Shown: piece by piece, positions 40,938-49,463 of the stretch
How the letters are laid out: the number at the start of each line of letters is the position of its first letter
Position numbering within the stretch: the stretch's first letter is position 1
Assembly: GCA_015060685.1 (NCBI GenBank)
Contig: SUXZ01000013.1
Location: 1 to 64,000 of the forward strand
Direction of reading: 5' to 3'
DNA: 64,000 bases
Source of the DNA: Mediterranea massiliensis
GTDB lineage: Bacteria > Bacteroidota > Bacteroidia > Bacteroidales > Bacteroidaceae
Position numbers and translations under genes: made by a program
Notes under the pieces: generated by a model
Database searches by the model: none
Told to the model about the DNA's origin: nothing
What the model saw: only the letters and a program-made list of their open reading frames with translations

Positions 40938-42173
40938 ATGAAGAAAGCATTACTAATCTTGTGCCTCACGTTCTGTTGCTCGGCTATCTATGCACAGAAG
41001 TTCGAAAATTTGGCATTAACCCCTCAAATGGGATGGAACAGTTGGAATAAATTTGCATCGAACATCGATGAGGCTACCATTCGTGGCATTGCCGATGCCA
41101 TGGTGGAGACCGGTCTTCTCGATGCCGGCTACATCTATCTGAATATCGATGACTGTTGGCATGGCGAGCGCGATGCCGATGGATTTATCCAAGCCGACCC
41201 CAAGAAGTTCCCTTCGGGCATCAAGGCGTTGGCCGATTACGTCCATAGCAAAGGACTGAAGTTGGGTATCTATAGCGATGCCGGTCGTCGCACATGCGGT
41301 GGAAACCCCGGTAGCTTCGGACACGAATACCAGGATGCGCTGCAATATGCCCGTTGGGGAATAGACTACCTGAAGTACGACTGGTGCGAATCGGAAAACA
41401 TCAATCCCAAAGGAGCCTACAACCTGATGCGTGACGCTCTTCGCCAGGCCGGCCGACCGATTCTTTTCAGCATGTGCGAGTGGGGACATAGCAAACCGTG
41501 GGAGTGGGCTGCCGAAACCGGTCATAGCTGGCGTACAACCGGCGACATCTTCTGCTGCTTCGATTGTGTTGACCAACATCCCGGATGGGCTGCATTCGGT
41601 GTGTTGCAGATTCTCGACATGCAGGAGGGCTTGCGCAAGTATGCCGGTCCCGGACATTGGAACGACCCCGATATGTTGGAGGTGGGCAACGGCATGAGCG
41701 TGAACGAAGACCGTGCGCACTTCTCGCTTTGGGCCATGCTCAACGCGCCGCTTATCTTGGGCAACGACCTCCGAAACATGACCGAGGAGACCAAGGCCAT
41801 CATCCTGAACAAGGAGGTGATAGCCATCAACCAAGACAAGTTAGGTGTGCAAGCCCTGAAGTATCGCACCGAGCAGGATGGTGCGTTGGAATTCTGGTTC
41901 AAGCCCCTTAGCGATGGCGATTGGGCTGTCTGCATCCTGAACCGCAGCAAGGAAGACCGCGTCTATCTGATGGATTGGCGCAACTTCTGTTTCACCGACA
42001 CCGAAGTGTCGCAGTGCAGCACCGATTTCGACACCAAGGTTTACGACATCCGTAACCTCTGGACACACAAAGCCGAAGGCACTACCGCTTTGCCCAAGAA
42101 CCTGAACAAAATGAAGACACTTACCATTCCCGCTCACGATGTCATCCTCTATCGCTTGACACCGAAGAAATGA
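40938..42173 (+). CDS. Alpha-galactosidase, GH27
   Basis: LALTPQMGWNSWNKFASNIDE; YIYLNIDDCWHGERDADGFIQ; YLKYDWCESENINPKGAY. Confidence 0.95.
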   Translation: MKKALLILCLTFCCSAIYAQKFENLALTPQMGWNSWNKFASNIDEATIRGIADAMVETGLLDAGYIYLNIDDCWHGERDADGFIQADPKKFPSGIKALADYVHSKGLKLGIYSDAGRRTCGGNPGSFGHEYQDALQYARWGIDYLKYDWCESENINPKGAYNLMRDALRQAGRPILFSMCEWGHSKPWEWAAETGHSWRTTGDIFCCFDCVDQHPGWAAFGVLQILDMQEGLRKYAGPGHWNDPDMLEVGNGMSVNEDRAHFSLWAMLNAPLILGNDLRNMTEETKAIILNKEVIAINQDKLGVQALKYRTEQDGALEFWFKPLSDGDWAVCILNRSKEDRVYLMDWRNFCFTDTEVSQCSTDFDTKVYDIRNLWTHKAEGTTALPKNLNKMKTLTIPAHDVILYRLTPKK

Positions 42174-42190
42174 GAAACGGACTTGAATAA

Positions 42191-42219
42191 CAAAAGGCTC
42201 GCATTTGCGGGCCTTTTCT
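42191..42219. terminator. Convergent terminator
   Basis: caaaaggctcgcatttgcgggccttttct. Confidence 0.7.
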
Positions 42220-42613
42220 ATTGTACCACCTCGAAGCAAGGACAAGCCTTGTGTGGGTTCAGTTGGTTGTGCCCCACGATGCGGGCTTGTGGGAACGCTG
42301 CTTTAAGGCGTGTAAGGAGGTTGTCCAGGCTGGTGCGTTGCTGCGGTGTCCGCGTATCGGCCGGGCGGCCATCGTTGTCCAGTCCGCCTTCGTAGCAGAT
42401 GCCGATGGAATAGCGGTTGAAGCCGCGGGCATGCGCCCCCACTTGGCTGAGGGGGCGCCCCGCGTGGACCTCTCCGTCGCGTGTAATGTAGTAGTGGTAG
42501 CCGATGTCGGCAAAGCCCCGGTCACGGTGGTCGCGACGGCAGTCGTCCACGGTGTATCTACGGTTGGCGCGGGTGGCACTACAATGGATTACAATCAAAC
42601 GGATAGATCTCAT
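42218..42613 (-). CDS. N-acetylmuramoyl-L-alanine amidase (amidase_2)
   Basis: IRLIVIHCSATRANRRYTV; FADIGYHYYITRDGEVHAGRPLSQVGAHARGFNRYSIGICYEGG. Confidence 0.92.
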   Translation of the reverse strand: MRSIRLIVIHCSATRANRRYTVDDCRRDHRDRGFADIGYHYYITRDGEVHAGRPLSQVGAHARGFNRYSIGICYEGGLDNDGRPADTRTPQQRTSLDNLLTRLKAAFPQARIVGHNQLNPHKACPCFEVVQ

Positions 42614-42626
42614 ACTGCTTCGTTGT

Positions 42627-42731
42627 TTACTGACAGGCAACGCCGCCAATCACACCGGCAATGGCCGATGCCACGGCAATAATCACCTTCAAGATAATGT
42701 TCCAGGTCTCTTTCTTCTTTTGCTCAGTCAT
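42627..42731 (-). CDS. Smalltalk-type single-TM micro-protein, 34 aa: MTEQKKKETWNIILKVIIAVASAIAGVIGGVACQ
   Basis: Complete ORF absent from the supplied track, immediately upstream of the amidase; recalled NCBI 'smalltalk protein' family. Confidence 0.8.
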   Translation of the reverse strand: MTEQKKKETWNIILKVIIAVASAIAGVIGGVACQ

Positions 42732-42791
42732 AAAGAAATTAAGAATTAAAAATTAAGAGTTAAATACATCCACGCTAACATGCCGCAGGGT

Positions 42792-42877
42792 CACTAATCA
42801 CTAATCACTAATCGCTAGTCACTAATCACTAATAGTTAATCGCTAATCACTAATAGTTAATCGCTAATCACTAATAA
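42792..42877. repeat. Degenerate 7-nt period array (CACTAAT/CGCTAAT/TAGTTAAT)
   Basis: cactaatcactaatcactaatcgctagtcactaatcactaatagttaatcgctaatcac... Confidence 0.85.
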
Positions 42878-43405
42878 TCATCCTAACGGATCCAACACAT
42901 CATCACCATCACCAGTAGATTCACCGCCGCCACCCGAAGTGTTTCCGCTGCCCGATGACGAACCGCCCGACAATGTGTCTTCGCTCACCAACAGGAACTC
43001 GATGTTGTTCTTCGCTCCCTTGGTGGTGGCAACCGAATCGTTCACTAATCGCAAGGTGTTCGCCACGCGGAAACGCAGGTTCACTTTGCTGATGTTCTTC
43101 ACACTACACTCTTCGGGAGTCTCTACGCTTTCACACTTGAAGGTGGTGTAGAAGATGCCCAGACCGTCAATCTTCACCGAGTTGCCGTCGGTCAGTGTCT
43201 GGCGGATTTGGCGGACCAATGCTTTGCCCACGTGCTCCACGTCTTCGGCACTCATGCCACCCAATGCCTCGATGTCGGCGGCCACACGGGCCAGGTCGTA
43301 CAACTTGGCATCTCTTGCTTTTCTACGAAGGGTGTAAACTATGCCCGACTCCGGGTCACCCACTTTCTTGTAGCGCTTGGCGCGTACTACTAATGCTGTT
43401 GCCAT
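42878..43405 (-). CDS. HU-related DNA-binding protein with Gly/Ser-rich C-terminal tail
   Basis: ALVVRAKRYKKVGDPESGIVYTLRRKARDAKLYDLARVAADIEALGGMSAEDVEHVGKALVRQIRQTLTDGNSVKIDGLGIFYTTFK. Confidence 0.9.
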   Translation of the reverse strand: MATALVVRAKRYKKVGDPESGIVYTLRRKARDAKLYDLARVAADIEALGGMSAEDVEHVGKALVRQIRQTLTDGNSVKIDGLGIFYTTFKCESVETPEECSVKNISKVNLRFRVANTLRLVNDSVATTKGAKNNIEFLLVSEDTLSGGSSSGSGNTSGGGGESTGDGDDVLDPLG

Positions 43406-43490
43406 AATAAAAAAGATTTAGTTAAACATATAAACAAACACTCTTCCTGTTTGCTAAGCAAAGATACGATACCGCCAATAGCCAAAGTTC

Positions 43491-43550
43491 CGATAAGTAC
43501 CGATAAGTTCCGATAAGTGCTGATAAGTTCCGATAAGTTCCGATAACTGC
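43491..43550. repeat. Six tandem decamers (consensus CGATAAGTTC)
   Basis: cgataagtac cgataagttc cgataagtgc tgataagttc cgataagttc cgataactgc. Confidence 0.9.
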
Positions 43551-43611
43551 TGAATATATGCATAATTGTTCGGCTAATATTTGCCTGTCATCCCAATGAA
43601 TGCCGCTACTT

Positions 43612-43672
43612 AATTTCCCCTCCTTCAAGAAGGAGGGGTGCCCCTTGGGGGTGGGGTGGTAGGTATCTGAAA
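43612..43672. repeat. REP-like palindromic element, copy 1
   Basis: CCCCTCCTTC-aa-GAAGGAGGGG perfect inverted repeat (43617-43638) followed by gggtggggtggtagg. Confidence 0.8.
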
Positions 43673-43761
43673 ATAGAATGCTTTTCATAAAATAATCGCT
43701 TGATTTATTTGTTTTTATGCCGAAATTTAGCTACATTTACAGCATGAAACCCAACCCGATT

Positions 43762-43989
43762 ATGGAATTAGAAGAAACCTTCCCCATCCGTTGCTATGGC
43801 AGGGGAGAACTGGCACTGCTCTATCTGCCCCATTTGCAGCAACGCAGTGCGCTGAAGTCGTTCAATGAGTGGATAGCGCGTGCTCCCGGCTTGTTGGCTT
43901 CGCTCGAAAAGGCCGGTTACAACCATTCATCCCGTCGCTATACCCCTGCCCAAGTGCGCCTCATTGTCGATGCCTTAGGGGAACCGTGA
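43762..43989 (+). CDS. DUF4248 family protein
   Basis: MELEETFPIRCYGRGELALLYLPHLQQRSALKSFNEWI...SSRRYTPAQVRLIVDALGEP; alternative starts at 43717/43744. Confidence 0.82.
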   Translation: MELEETFPIRCYGRGELALLYLPHLQQRSALKSFNEWIARAPGLLASLEKAGYNHSSRRYTPAQVRLIVDALGEP

Positions 43990-44064
43990 AAATAGTGATT
44001 AGCTGTTAACGGTTAGCGATGAGTAGGGACGTCGCATGCAGTGTCCGCTTCCTATCCGAATGGC

Positions 44065-44127
44065 CGCTAACCACTAACCACTAATCACTAACCACTAACC
44101 ACTAATCACTAATCACTAACCGCTTAC
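44065..44127. repeat. Degenerate 7-nt period array (CACTAAC/CACTAAT)
   Basis: cgctaaccactaaccactaatcactaaccactaaccactaatcactaatcactaaccgc. Confidence 0.85.
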
Positions 44128-45875
44128 AACAGCCAATTACTATTATCAAACTGCGTATTGTACGGCTGCTTCTCCTCATTTATCAGGCACTGCGAGTAGC
44201 GTCCGCTCACGATGTTATAGACAAAATGTACACTGCCGCGCGTGCCCAAGTGCTTGAATTTCACCTTGTCGATGTAGATAGTCACCTGGTTGTCCTCTTC
44301 ATGGCGATGAACCGTCAGACAGTAGTCGGGCTTGTTGGCAAAGTCGCTCGAACCGAAGATGTCGTTCATCTCCACCCGTCGTTTGCGGCCGGTCAGCGTG
44401 TCGCGGTTTATCTTGCGTGGATGCGCCACCAATATAAGCAGGCAGCGGTTCTGTTGCGCAAAGCGGCGGAAGGCATTCAGTGCGCGACGGTAGTACATCA
44501 GCTCCGTTTCGCCATCGCGTAGGTTCATGCTCAGGCTGTTCATGGGGTCGATTACCAAGATGCGAATGCCTCTTCGCGCCACCAATTGCCGCCCCTTCTC
44601 CAAGATGGTCTCTAAGCTGTAATCCTCGTCGCCGGGCAGTATGTGGGTGACATTCTCGGCCAGGTATCGCTCGGTTTGCTCATACATGAAGAGGGTTGTG
44701 CCGGTCTTTTGCGAGAAACCTGTTCCGTTCAGTTTCTCGGCCAATTTGCGCAGGTGGTAACTGATGGGCATATTTTCGGGACTGAAAAAGCCGATTTTCC
44801 AGTCGTGGCGCAGGCAGAGTCGCAAGCAAAGCTCATCTACCCACTCTGATTTTCCATCGCCCGGCACGCCTGTTACCACCATTAACCGCCCCAGCTCGAA
44901 GGTGCACAGTTTGTCGAACTCCTCCCAACCGGTTTCGGCACCCTGCTTCAAGCCGTTTTCAAAGAGCAACTTGAACTCGTCGTGCAGATCTTCGGCGGTG
45001 AAGGCGCCCTCCAAGGGAATCTCCTCTGCCTGTTCCAAGCAGATGAGCAGCGACTCCACGCCATACTTCACCAAGTGCTCGTTGGCATCCTTGCAGCCCG
45101 GACCGAAGTGTACCAACCGGCATCGCTCGCTACCCAACCGGCGCACCAATTCCTGCTGCAACATCATTCCCTTGCTGTCGGCATCTACGGCAATGTAAAT
45201 CAGTTTCTTCTCTTCGAAGTGCGACGGTACGAACCTGTCCATCCACGTCAGGTTCTTGTTCGCTCCGCCCGGCACGCTCACCACATCGTTCCGTCCGGCG
45301 GTGATGAACGACGCTGCATCCAGTTCGCCCTCGGTGATGATGCACTCCGGTGTGTGGGCAATGCCGTCGATGTGGTAGGGTATCAGCTCGGCACCCGTCA
45401 CTAGCTTGAACTCTTTCTTGGCTGTGCGGAACTTGGTGTTTACCAATTCACCGTTTTCGAAGTAGTTGAAGCAGATGCAATGCTCCTCCTTTCCGCTGCT
45501 GGGTATCCGTTCGTAGGCTTCGCCGATGCGCAGTTCCTTGATGGCGGCTTGCGACAGACAACGCTCTTTCACCAGGTACCGCTCCACTTTTTCCGACAGC
45601 GTGCAACTCTCCGGATGGAATGTCGGTCGCCTGAAGTGTAGCGGTTTTTTCATACTTGCCGCCCGTCGTTGTTCGCGCTGACGTTGTTCGGCATCATCGG
45701 GCACACAACCCTTCTCGCCGCAATGGTGGCACAGGTACATGCCATTATCCAAGTTCACACTCAGCGACTTGTCGCCTTTGTTCCTCCGCGTGCTGTTGCA
45801 CCACGGACACACTGTTTTTACTTTGCCGCTTGTACGGCCATGGGTATCAATACCCAACTTCTTGAAGTTCCTCAT
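44124..45875 (-). CDS. Phage-type primase-helicase (CHC2 zinc finger, Toprim, RecA/DnaB-like helicase)
   Basis: CPWCNSTRRNKGDKSLSVNLDNGMYLCHHCGEKG; ITEGELDAASF; GVPGDGKSEWVDELC. Confidence 0.88.
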   Translation of the reverse strand: MRNFKKLGIDTHGRTSGKVKTVCPWCNSTRRNKGDKSLSVNLDNGMYLCHHCGEKGCVPDDAEQRQREQRRAASMKKPLHFRRPTFHPESCTLSEKVERYLVKERCLSQAAIKELRIGEAYERIPSSGKEEHCICFNYFENGELVNTKFRTAKKEFKLVTGAELIPYHIDGIAHTPECIITEGELDAASFITAGRNDVVSVPGGANKNLTWMDRFVPSHFEEKKLIYIAVDADSKGMMLQQELVRRLGSERCRLVHFGPGCKDANEHLVKYGVESLLICLEQAEEIPLEGAFTAEDLHDEFKLLFENGLKQGAETGWEEFDKLCTFELGRLMVVTGVPGDGKSEWVDELCLRLCLRHDWKIGFFSPENMPISYHLRKLAEKLNGTGFSQKTGTTLFMYEQTERYLAENVTHILPGDEDYSLETILEKGRQLVARRGIRILVIDPMNSLSMNLRDGETELMYYRRALNAFRRFAQQNRCLLILVAHPRKINRDTLTGRKRRVEMNDIFGSSDFANKPDYCLTVHRHEEDNQVTIYIDKVKFKHLGTRGSVHFVYNIVSGRYSQCLINEEKQPYNTQFDNSNWLL

Positions 45876-45922
45876 AATATGATTTAAAAGTTAGATAATT
45901 ATCTGTAGAAAACATCCGGTTC

Positions 45923-46032
45923 AAATTCCCCTCCTTCAGGAAGGTTGTTCTTAAATTCCCCTCTTTCGGGAAGGTCGTTCCTAAATTCCCCTCCTTCAGG
46001 AAGGAGGGGTGGCTGCAAGACGGGGTGGTAGG
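45923..46032. repeat. REP-like element copy 2, preceded by two truncated 30-nt copies
   Basis: aaattcccct starts at 45923, 45953 and 45983; last copy has full cccctccttcaggaaggaggggt...ggggtggtagg. Confidence 0.8.
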
Positions 46033-46038
46033 CCTTCC

Positions 46039-46101
46039 ATCACTCACAACTCATCACTCATCACTCACAACTCATCACTCATCACTCACAACTCATAACT
46101 C
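46039..46101. repeat. Nine tandem heptamers (ATCACTC/ACAACTC)
   Basis: atcactc acaactc atcactc atcactc acaactc atcactc atcactc acaactc ataactc. Confidence 0.92.
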
Positions 46102-46168
46102 TTTCCCCTCACAGCAAATTGCTCTTAAGCCCGCAGCAAACAGCTCCTAAGCCCGGGGCAAACCACCG

Positions 46169-47059
46169 CTAACCTGCGGGCTCGTACCAATATGCTTCGA
46201 GGTTATTCCAAATTGCCCTGGGCGAAGGACGAGGAGGAGCGTTATCCGGCAGCGGACACCCCATGTAGCACCGCTTGCCGTCTATGCGCTGTTCGTAGCG
46301 GTACAGATTGTCTGCCGCTTGCTGCCGTTTCCGTTCCAACTCCTGCAGTTGGGCGTGTAGCTCCTTCGACGTGCGGCTGCCCGATGCCACAAAGTTCACG
46401 AAATACTTCTGCACATCGCTCACATCACGCATCTGATGCTGATTGCCGTATAGCACCACATGCTTGCCAAACAGCTGCACCGCTTCGTCGAAGTGCTCCA
46501 TCAGCAGGGCAGGGTAGCCGCTCTTCATGCACGCCAATTCACCCCAACTGCTCTGCAAAGAGACACCCCGCAGCAACTCCATGAACCGCTTGTTTGTTGC
46601 ATCATCGGCTGCATCCTCTTTCTGTTGTTTCTTCTCTTCTCTCTTCTTCTCTTCTCTTACGTGCGTGCGCAAGGAGGTAGATACGTTGTTGTCGTTCAGA
46701 TTATTATCTCTTTTCGGCATGTTCTGCTTAGGCTCTGCGTAGCTCGTGCGCAGACTCTGTGCAGAACGAGTACAGGATGAACCGAAGTCGATTACAGAAC
46801 GAAACTCTTCTCCCTCGACGATGAATAAATCTGTGTATTTCCGAACAATCAGTTCCATGTATCGGCGATGAAACCCTTTGCGTTCGAATAGCGACAATTG
46901 CTGAAAAGAGAGATGATGATCCTCTTGCAGCGACAATTTTTCTACGAGGTACAGGTAAGTGCCATATCCCTTTACTCCCTCCTCTTGAATGAGTTGTGCC
47001 AAACGCTTGTCGTCCGACAACCCCAACGGATGCTTAAACCAATTACTTTTCATACGCAA
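46169..47059 (-). CDS. DUF4373 (Lin1244/Lin1753-like) replication-associated protein
   Basis: SNWFKHPLGLSDDKRLAQLIQEEGVKGYGTYLYLVEKLSLQEDHHLSF. Confidence 0.85.
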   Translation of the reverse strand: MRMKSNWFKHPLGLSDDKRLAQLIQEEGVKGYGTYLYLVEKLSLQEDHHLSFQQLSLFERKGFHRRYMELIVRKYTDLFIVEGEEFRSVIDFGSSCTRSAQSLRTSYAEPKQNMPKRDNNLNDNNVSTSLRTHVREEKKREEKKQQKEDAADDATNKRFMELLRGVSLQSSWGELACMKSGYPALLMEHFDEAVQLFGKHVVLYGNQHQMRDVSDVQKYFVNFVASGSRTSKELHAQLQELERKRQQAADNLYRYEQRIDGKRCYMGCPLPDNAPPRPSPRAIWNNLEAYWYEPAG

Positions 47060-47552
47060 TTCTTTTTCCGCAAATATAGCGAAACAGCACCCCGTTTGTC
47101 AAATGGACTTTAGCCCTCTTCGTTGACCTTCTACCCCTGCGAGAAGTACTTCTGAGAGGGGTCAAATGTTAAAAAAGTGCGCTGAAGCGAGCTATGGCAA
47201 ATTTAAGGATTTTTAAGATTTTTAGTTGTCTGACGAATATGAGCTAGTGCTTTATTAACTAATTTGGTTCGATGATATTTCTTATTTAGCAGTTCTATCA
47301 AAAATAGTGCTACGATGTCCAAAATATCCAGCATCCTATTCCTGGGATGTACCATATCCTTCTCAATCGCCAACAACTCTTCTGTTTCGTCACTCAACAC
47401 CAGGCGCAGCTTGCCCTTCTCTTTTTTTTCTTTCCTCTTCCATAATTGTTTGAATATTAATATTACAATTACGAAGATAAGGAAATTATTTTTGACGAGT
47501 GAATGTCGCCGCCGCAGAACCTCCCTTGTACCTACCCTAAATACCGCTACTT

Positions 47553-47578
47553 GTAGGGACACGCCATGGTGTGTCCGC
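47553..47578. repeat. Dispersed palindromic element (second related copy at 44023-44048)
   Basis: gtagggacacgccatggtgtgtccgc versus gtagggacgtcgcatgcagtgtccgc. Confidence 0.65.
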
Positions 47579-47593
47579 CCAAATACTACCTGA

Positions 47594-47672
47594 AAACGGA
47601 ATAAGTGGCTATTTTTAGTGCTTAAAAAACGGAATAAGTCAGTAAAATTACCCCGTAAAAAACGGAATAAGT
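47594..47672. repeat. Three direct repeats AAACGGAATAAGT at 33-nt spacing
   Basis: Copies at 47594, 47627 and 47660. Confidence 0.9.
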
Positions 47673-47747
47673 GGATTTTTCCTTGATTTAATGAAAAAAA
47701 CAATCTATTTTTGTGCCATGTTTAACTATCTAAAGACTTTCTAAATC

Positions 47748-49115
47748 ATGCTTGAACGTAAATTCTCTTCATTTTTGGAACGCTTCCTTTTGGAAAAACC
47801 GAACAAAATACTACTTGTAAATGGTGCACGTCAGATTGGCAAGTCTTATCTTATCCGTTATGTCGGACAAAAACTTTTTTCTCATTTCGTAGAAATCAAC
47901 CTTAAGGAGGACAAGGAAGGTGATAAAGTTTTTGAAGGTGTACGTTCAACCAATGACCTATATATGCGTCTAAGTAACTATTACTCAAAACCTTTAGGAG
48001 ACAAATCCGATACATTGGTGTTTTTAGATGAAATTCAAAGTTATCCTCATTTGCTGACAATGCTGAAATTTCTTAATCAAGAATCACGTTACAGATTTAT
48101 CGCAAGTGGCTCTCAATTGGGTGTTGCTTTGTCGGAAACACCATCCGTTCCATTGGGCAGTATTGCAATTGAACAAATGTATCCGCTCGATTTCGAAGAG
48201 TTCTTATGGGCAACTGGCATTGGCAAAGACTGGATTGAGGATATTAAGAAGAATTACCTTTCCGAAAAGGCATTGGATGAGCATGCACATAATATCCTAC
48301 TGAAACGATTTCAGTATTATTTACTTGTAGGTGGATTGCCAGAAGCTATCAATAGTTATTTGGCAGACCGGAACATGCTACGTGTTCGGCAGATACATAG
48401 GGATATACACAATCTTTATCGCATTGATGCATCCCAATATGACGATGAACACAAACTGATAATTCGTAAGATATACAATCTTATTCCAAGCAATCTGGAA
48501 AACAAGAAAAAACGTGTGGTTTATAAGAATATCGAAGGTAAAAAAGGCAAAACATTTTCTGATTATGCCGACGAGTTTGAATATTTAACCAATTCTGGAG
48601 TTGCCTTGCAGGTATCAGCTATTAGTAATCCACGTTTTCCTCTTGTAGAATCGGAACAGAAACGTTTAGTAAAACTCTATTTGAATGACGTGGGATTGTT
48701 GACAAATCTTCTTTACGAATTGAATGTTAATGCTGTATTACAAGACATCAAGAGTATCAACCTTGGTACAGTGTACGAGTCGGCTGTTGCTCAGGAATTA
48801 GTAGCGCATGGATTTAAACTGCATTATTATGATAACAAGCAAAAGGGCGAGGTGGACTTTCTTATAGATGATTATAATAGACTGAAAGTACTTCCTTTAG
48901 AGATAAAATCCGGAAAAGATTATACAGCACATAGTGCTCTTACGAATTTTCTCAACACCCCCGATTATGGTATTGATAAGGCAATTGTATTCTCTAATGA
49001 ACGAAAGGTTTTTAAAAAGGATGGTGTAACCTATCTTCCTATTTATTATTGCATGTTCCTTCGTGAAGAATATTCTGAAGAATCCATAATTCTTCCAGAA
49101 CTTGAATCTGTGTGA
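47748..49115 (+). CDS. AAA ATPase with C-terminal DUF4143
   Basis: LLVNGARQIGKSYLIRY; VFLDEIQSYPHLLTMLKFLNQ; YESAVAQELVAHGF..GEVDFLID. Confidence 0.92.
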   Translation: MLERKFSSFLERFLLEKPNKILLVNGARQIGKSYLIRYVGQKLFSHFVEINLKEDKEGDKVFEGVRSTNDLYMRLSNYYSKPLGDKSDTLVFLDEIQSYPHLLTMLKFLNQESRYRFIASGSQLGVALSETPSVPLGSIAIEQMYPLDFEEFLWATGIGKDWIEDIKKNYLSEKALDEHAHNILLKRFQYYLLVGGLPEAINSYLADRNMLRVRQIHRDIHNLYRIDASQYDDEHKLIIRKIYNLIPSNLENKKKRVVYKNIEGKKGKTFSDYADEFEYLTNSGVALQVSAISNPRFPLVESEQKRLVKLYLNDVGLLTNLLYELNVNAVLQDIKSINLGTVYESAVAQELVAHGFKLHYYDNKQKGEVDFLIDDYNRLKVLPLEIKSGKDYTAHSALTNFLNTPDYGIDKAIVFSNERKVFKKDGVTYLPIYYCMFLREEYSEESIILPELESV

Positions 49116-49463
49116 CATATCACGCTAAATTGGGAGATAATGACAATATGAATTTAGGAGATATGTTTCTAATTATTAGATTAATCTAATCCATAAACAC
49201 TAATCAAAGGTTTAATCCAATATTCATTGCACTGAAAACCGTTGGTTTTTAACGAATATTTTTTGATAGGTTTATTATCTGACTTCTGTTTCGTCACTCA
49301 ATACCAAACGCAACATGCGCTTCTCTTTTTTTTAATTCCTTTTTCATAAACAAATGATTGATAAAATTATTGTTTACGAATATATAGAAATAATTGAATA
49401 ATAGATTACTATGGAATAATACTTAGAAGATAATGAAAGAAAAGTTTGAATATATTTGTTGAA

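Noticed and set aside
43422-43688. Minus-strand 88-aa ORF
   Set aside because: Generated by the REP-like element and decamer repeats; not a credible protein.
45847-46047. Minus-strand 66-aa ORF with FLKEGN repeats
   Set aside because: Translation of the 30-nt palindromic repeats.
42792-46101. Intergenic repeat blocks considered as CRISPR arrays
   Set aside because: Units are 7-10 nt, contiguous and without unique spacers; no cas genes in the window.
42218-47059. Complete prophage
   Set aside because: No integrase, terminase, capsid, portal or tail genes are recognisable.
47203-47703. Minus-strand 166-aa ORF as a full gene
   Set aside because: Its N-terminal half is the translation of the 33-nt repeats and a palindrome; only the C-terminal part (LRLVLSDETEELLAIEKDMVHP...) may be a real short protein, so no CDS is called.
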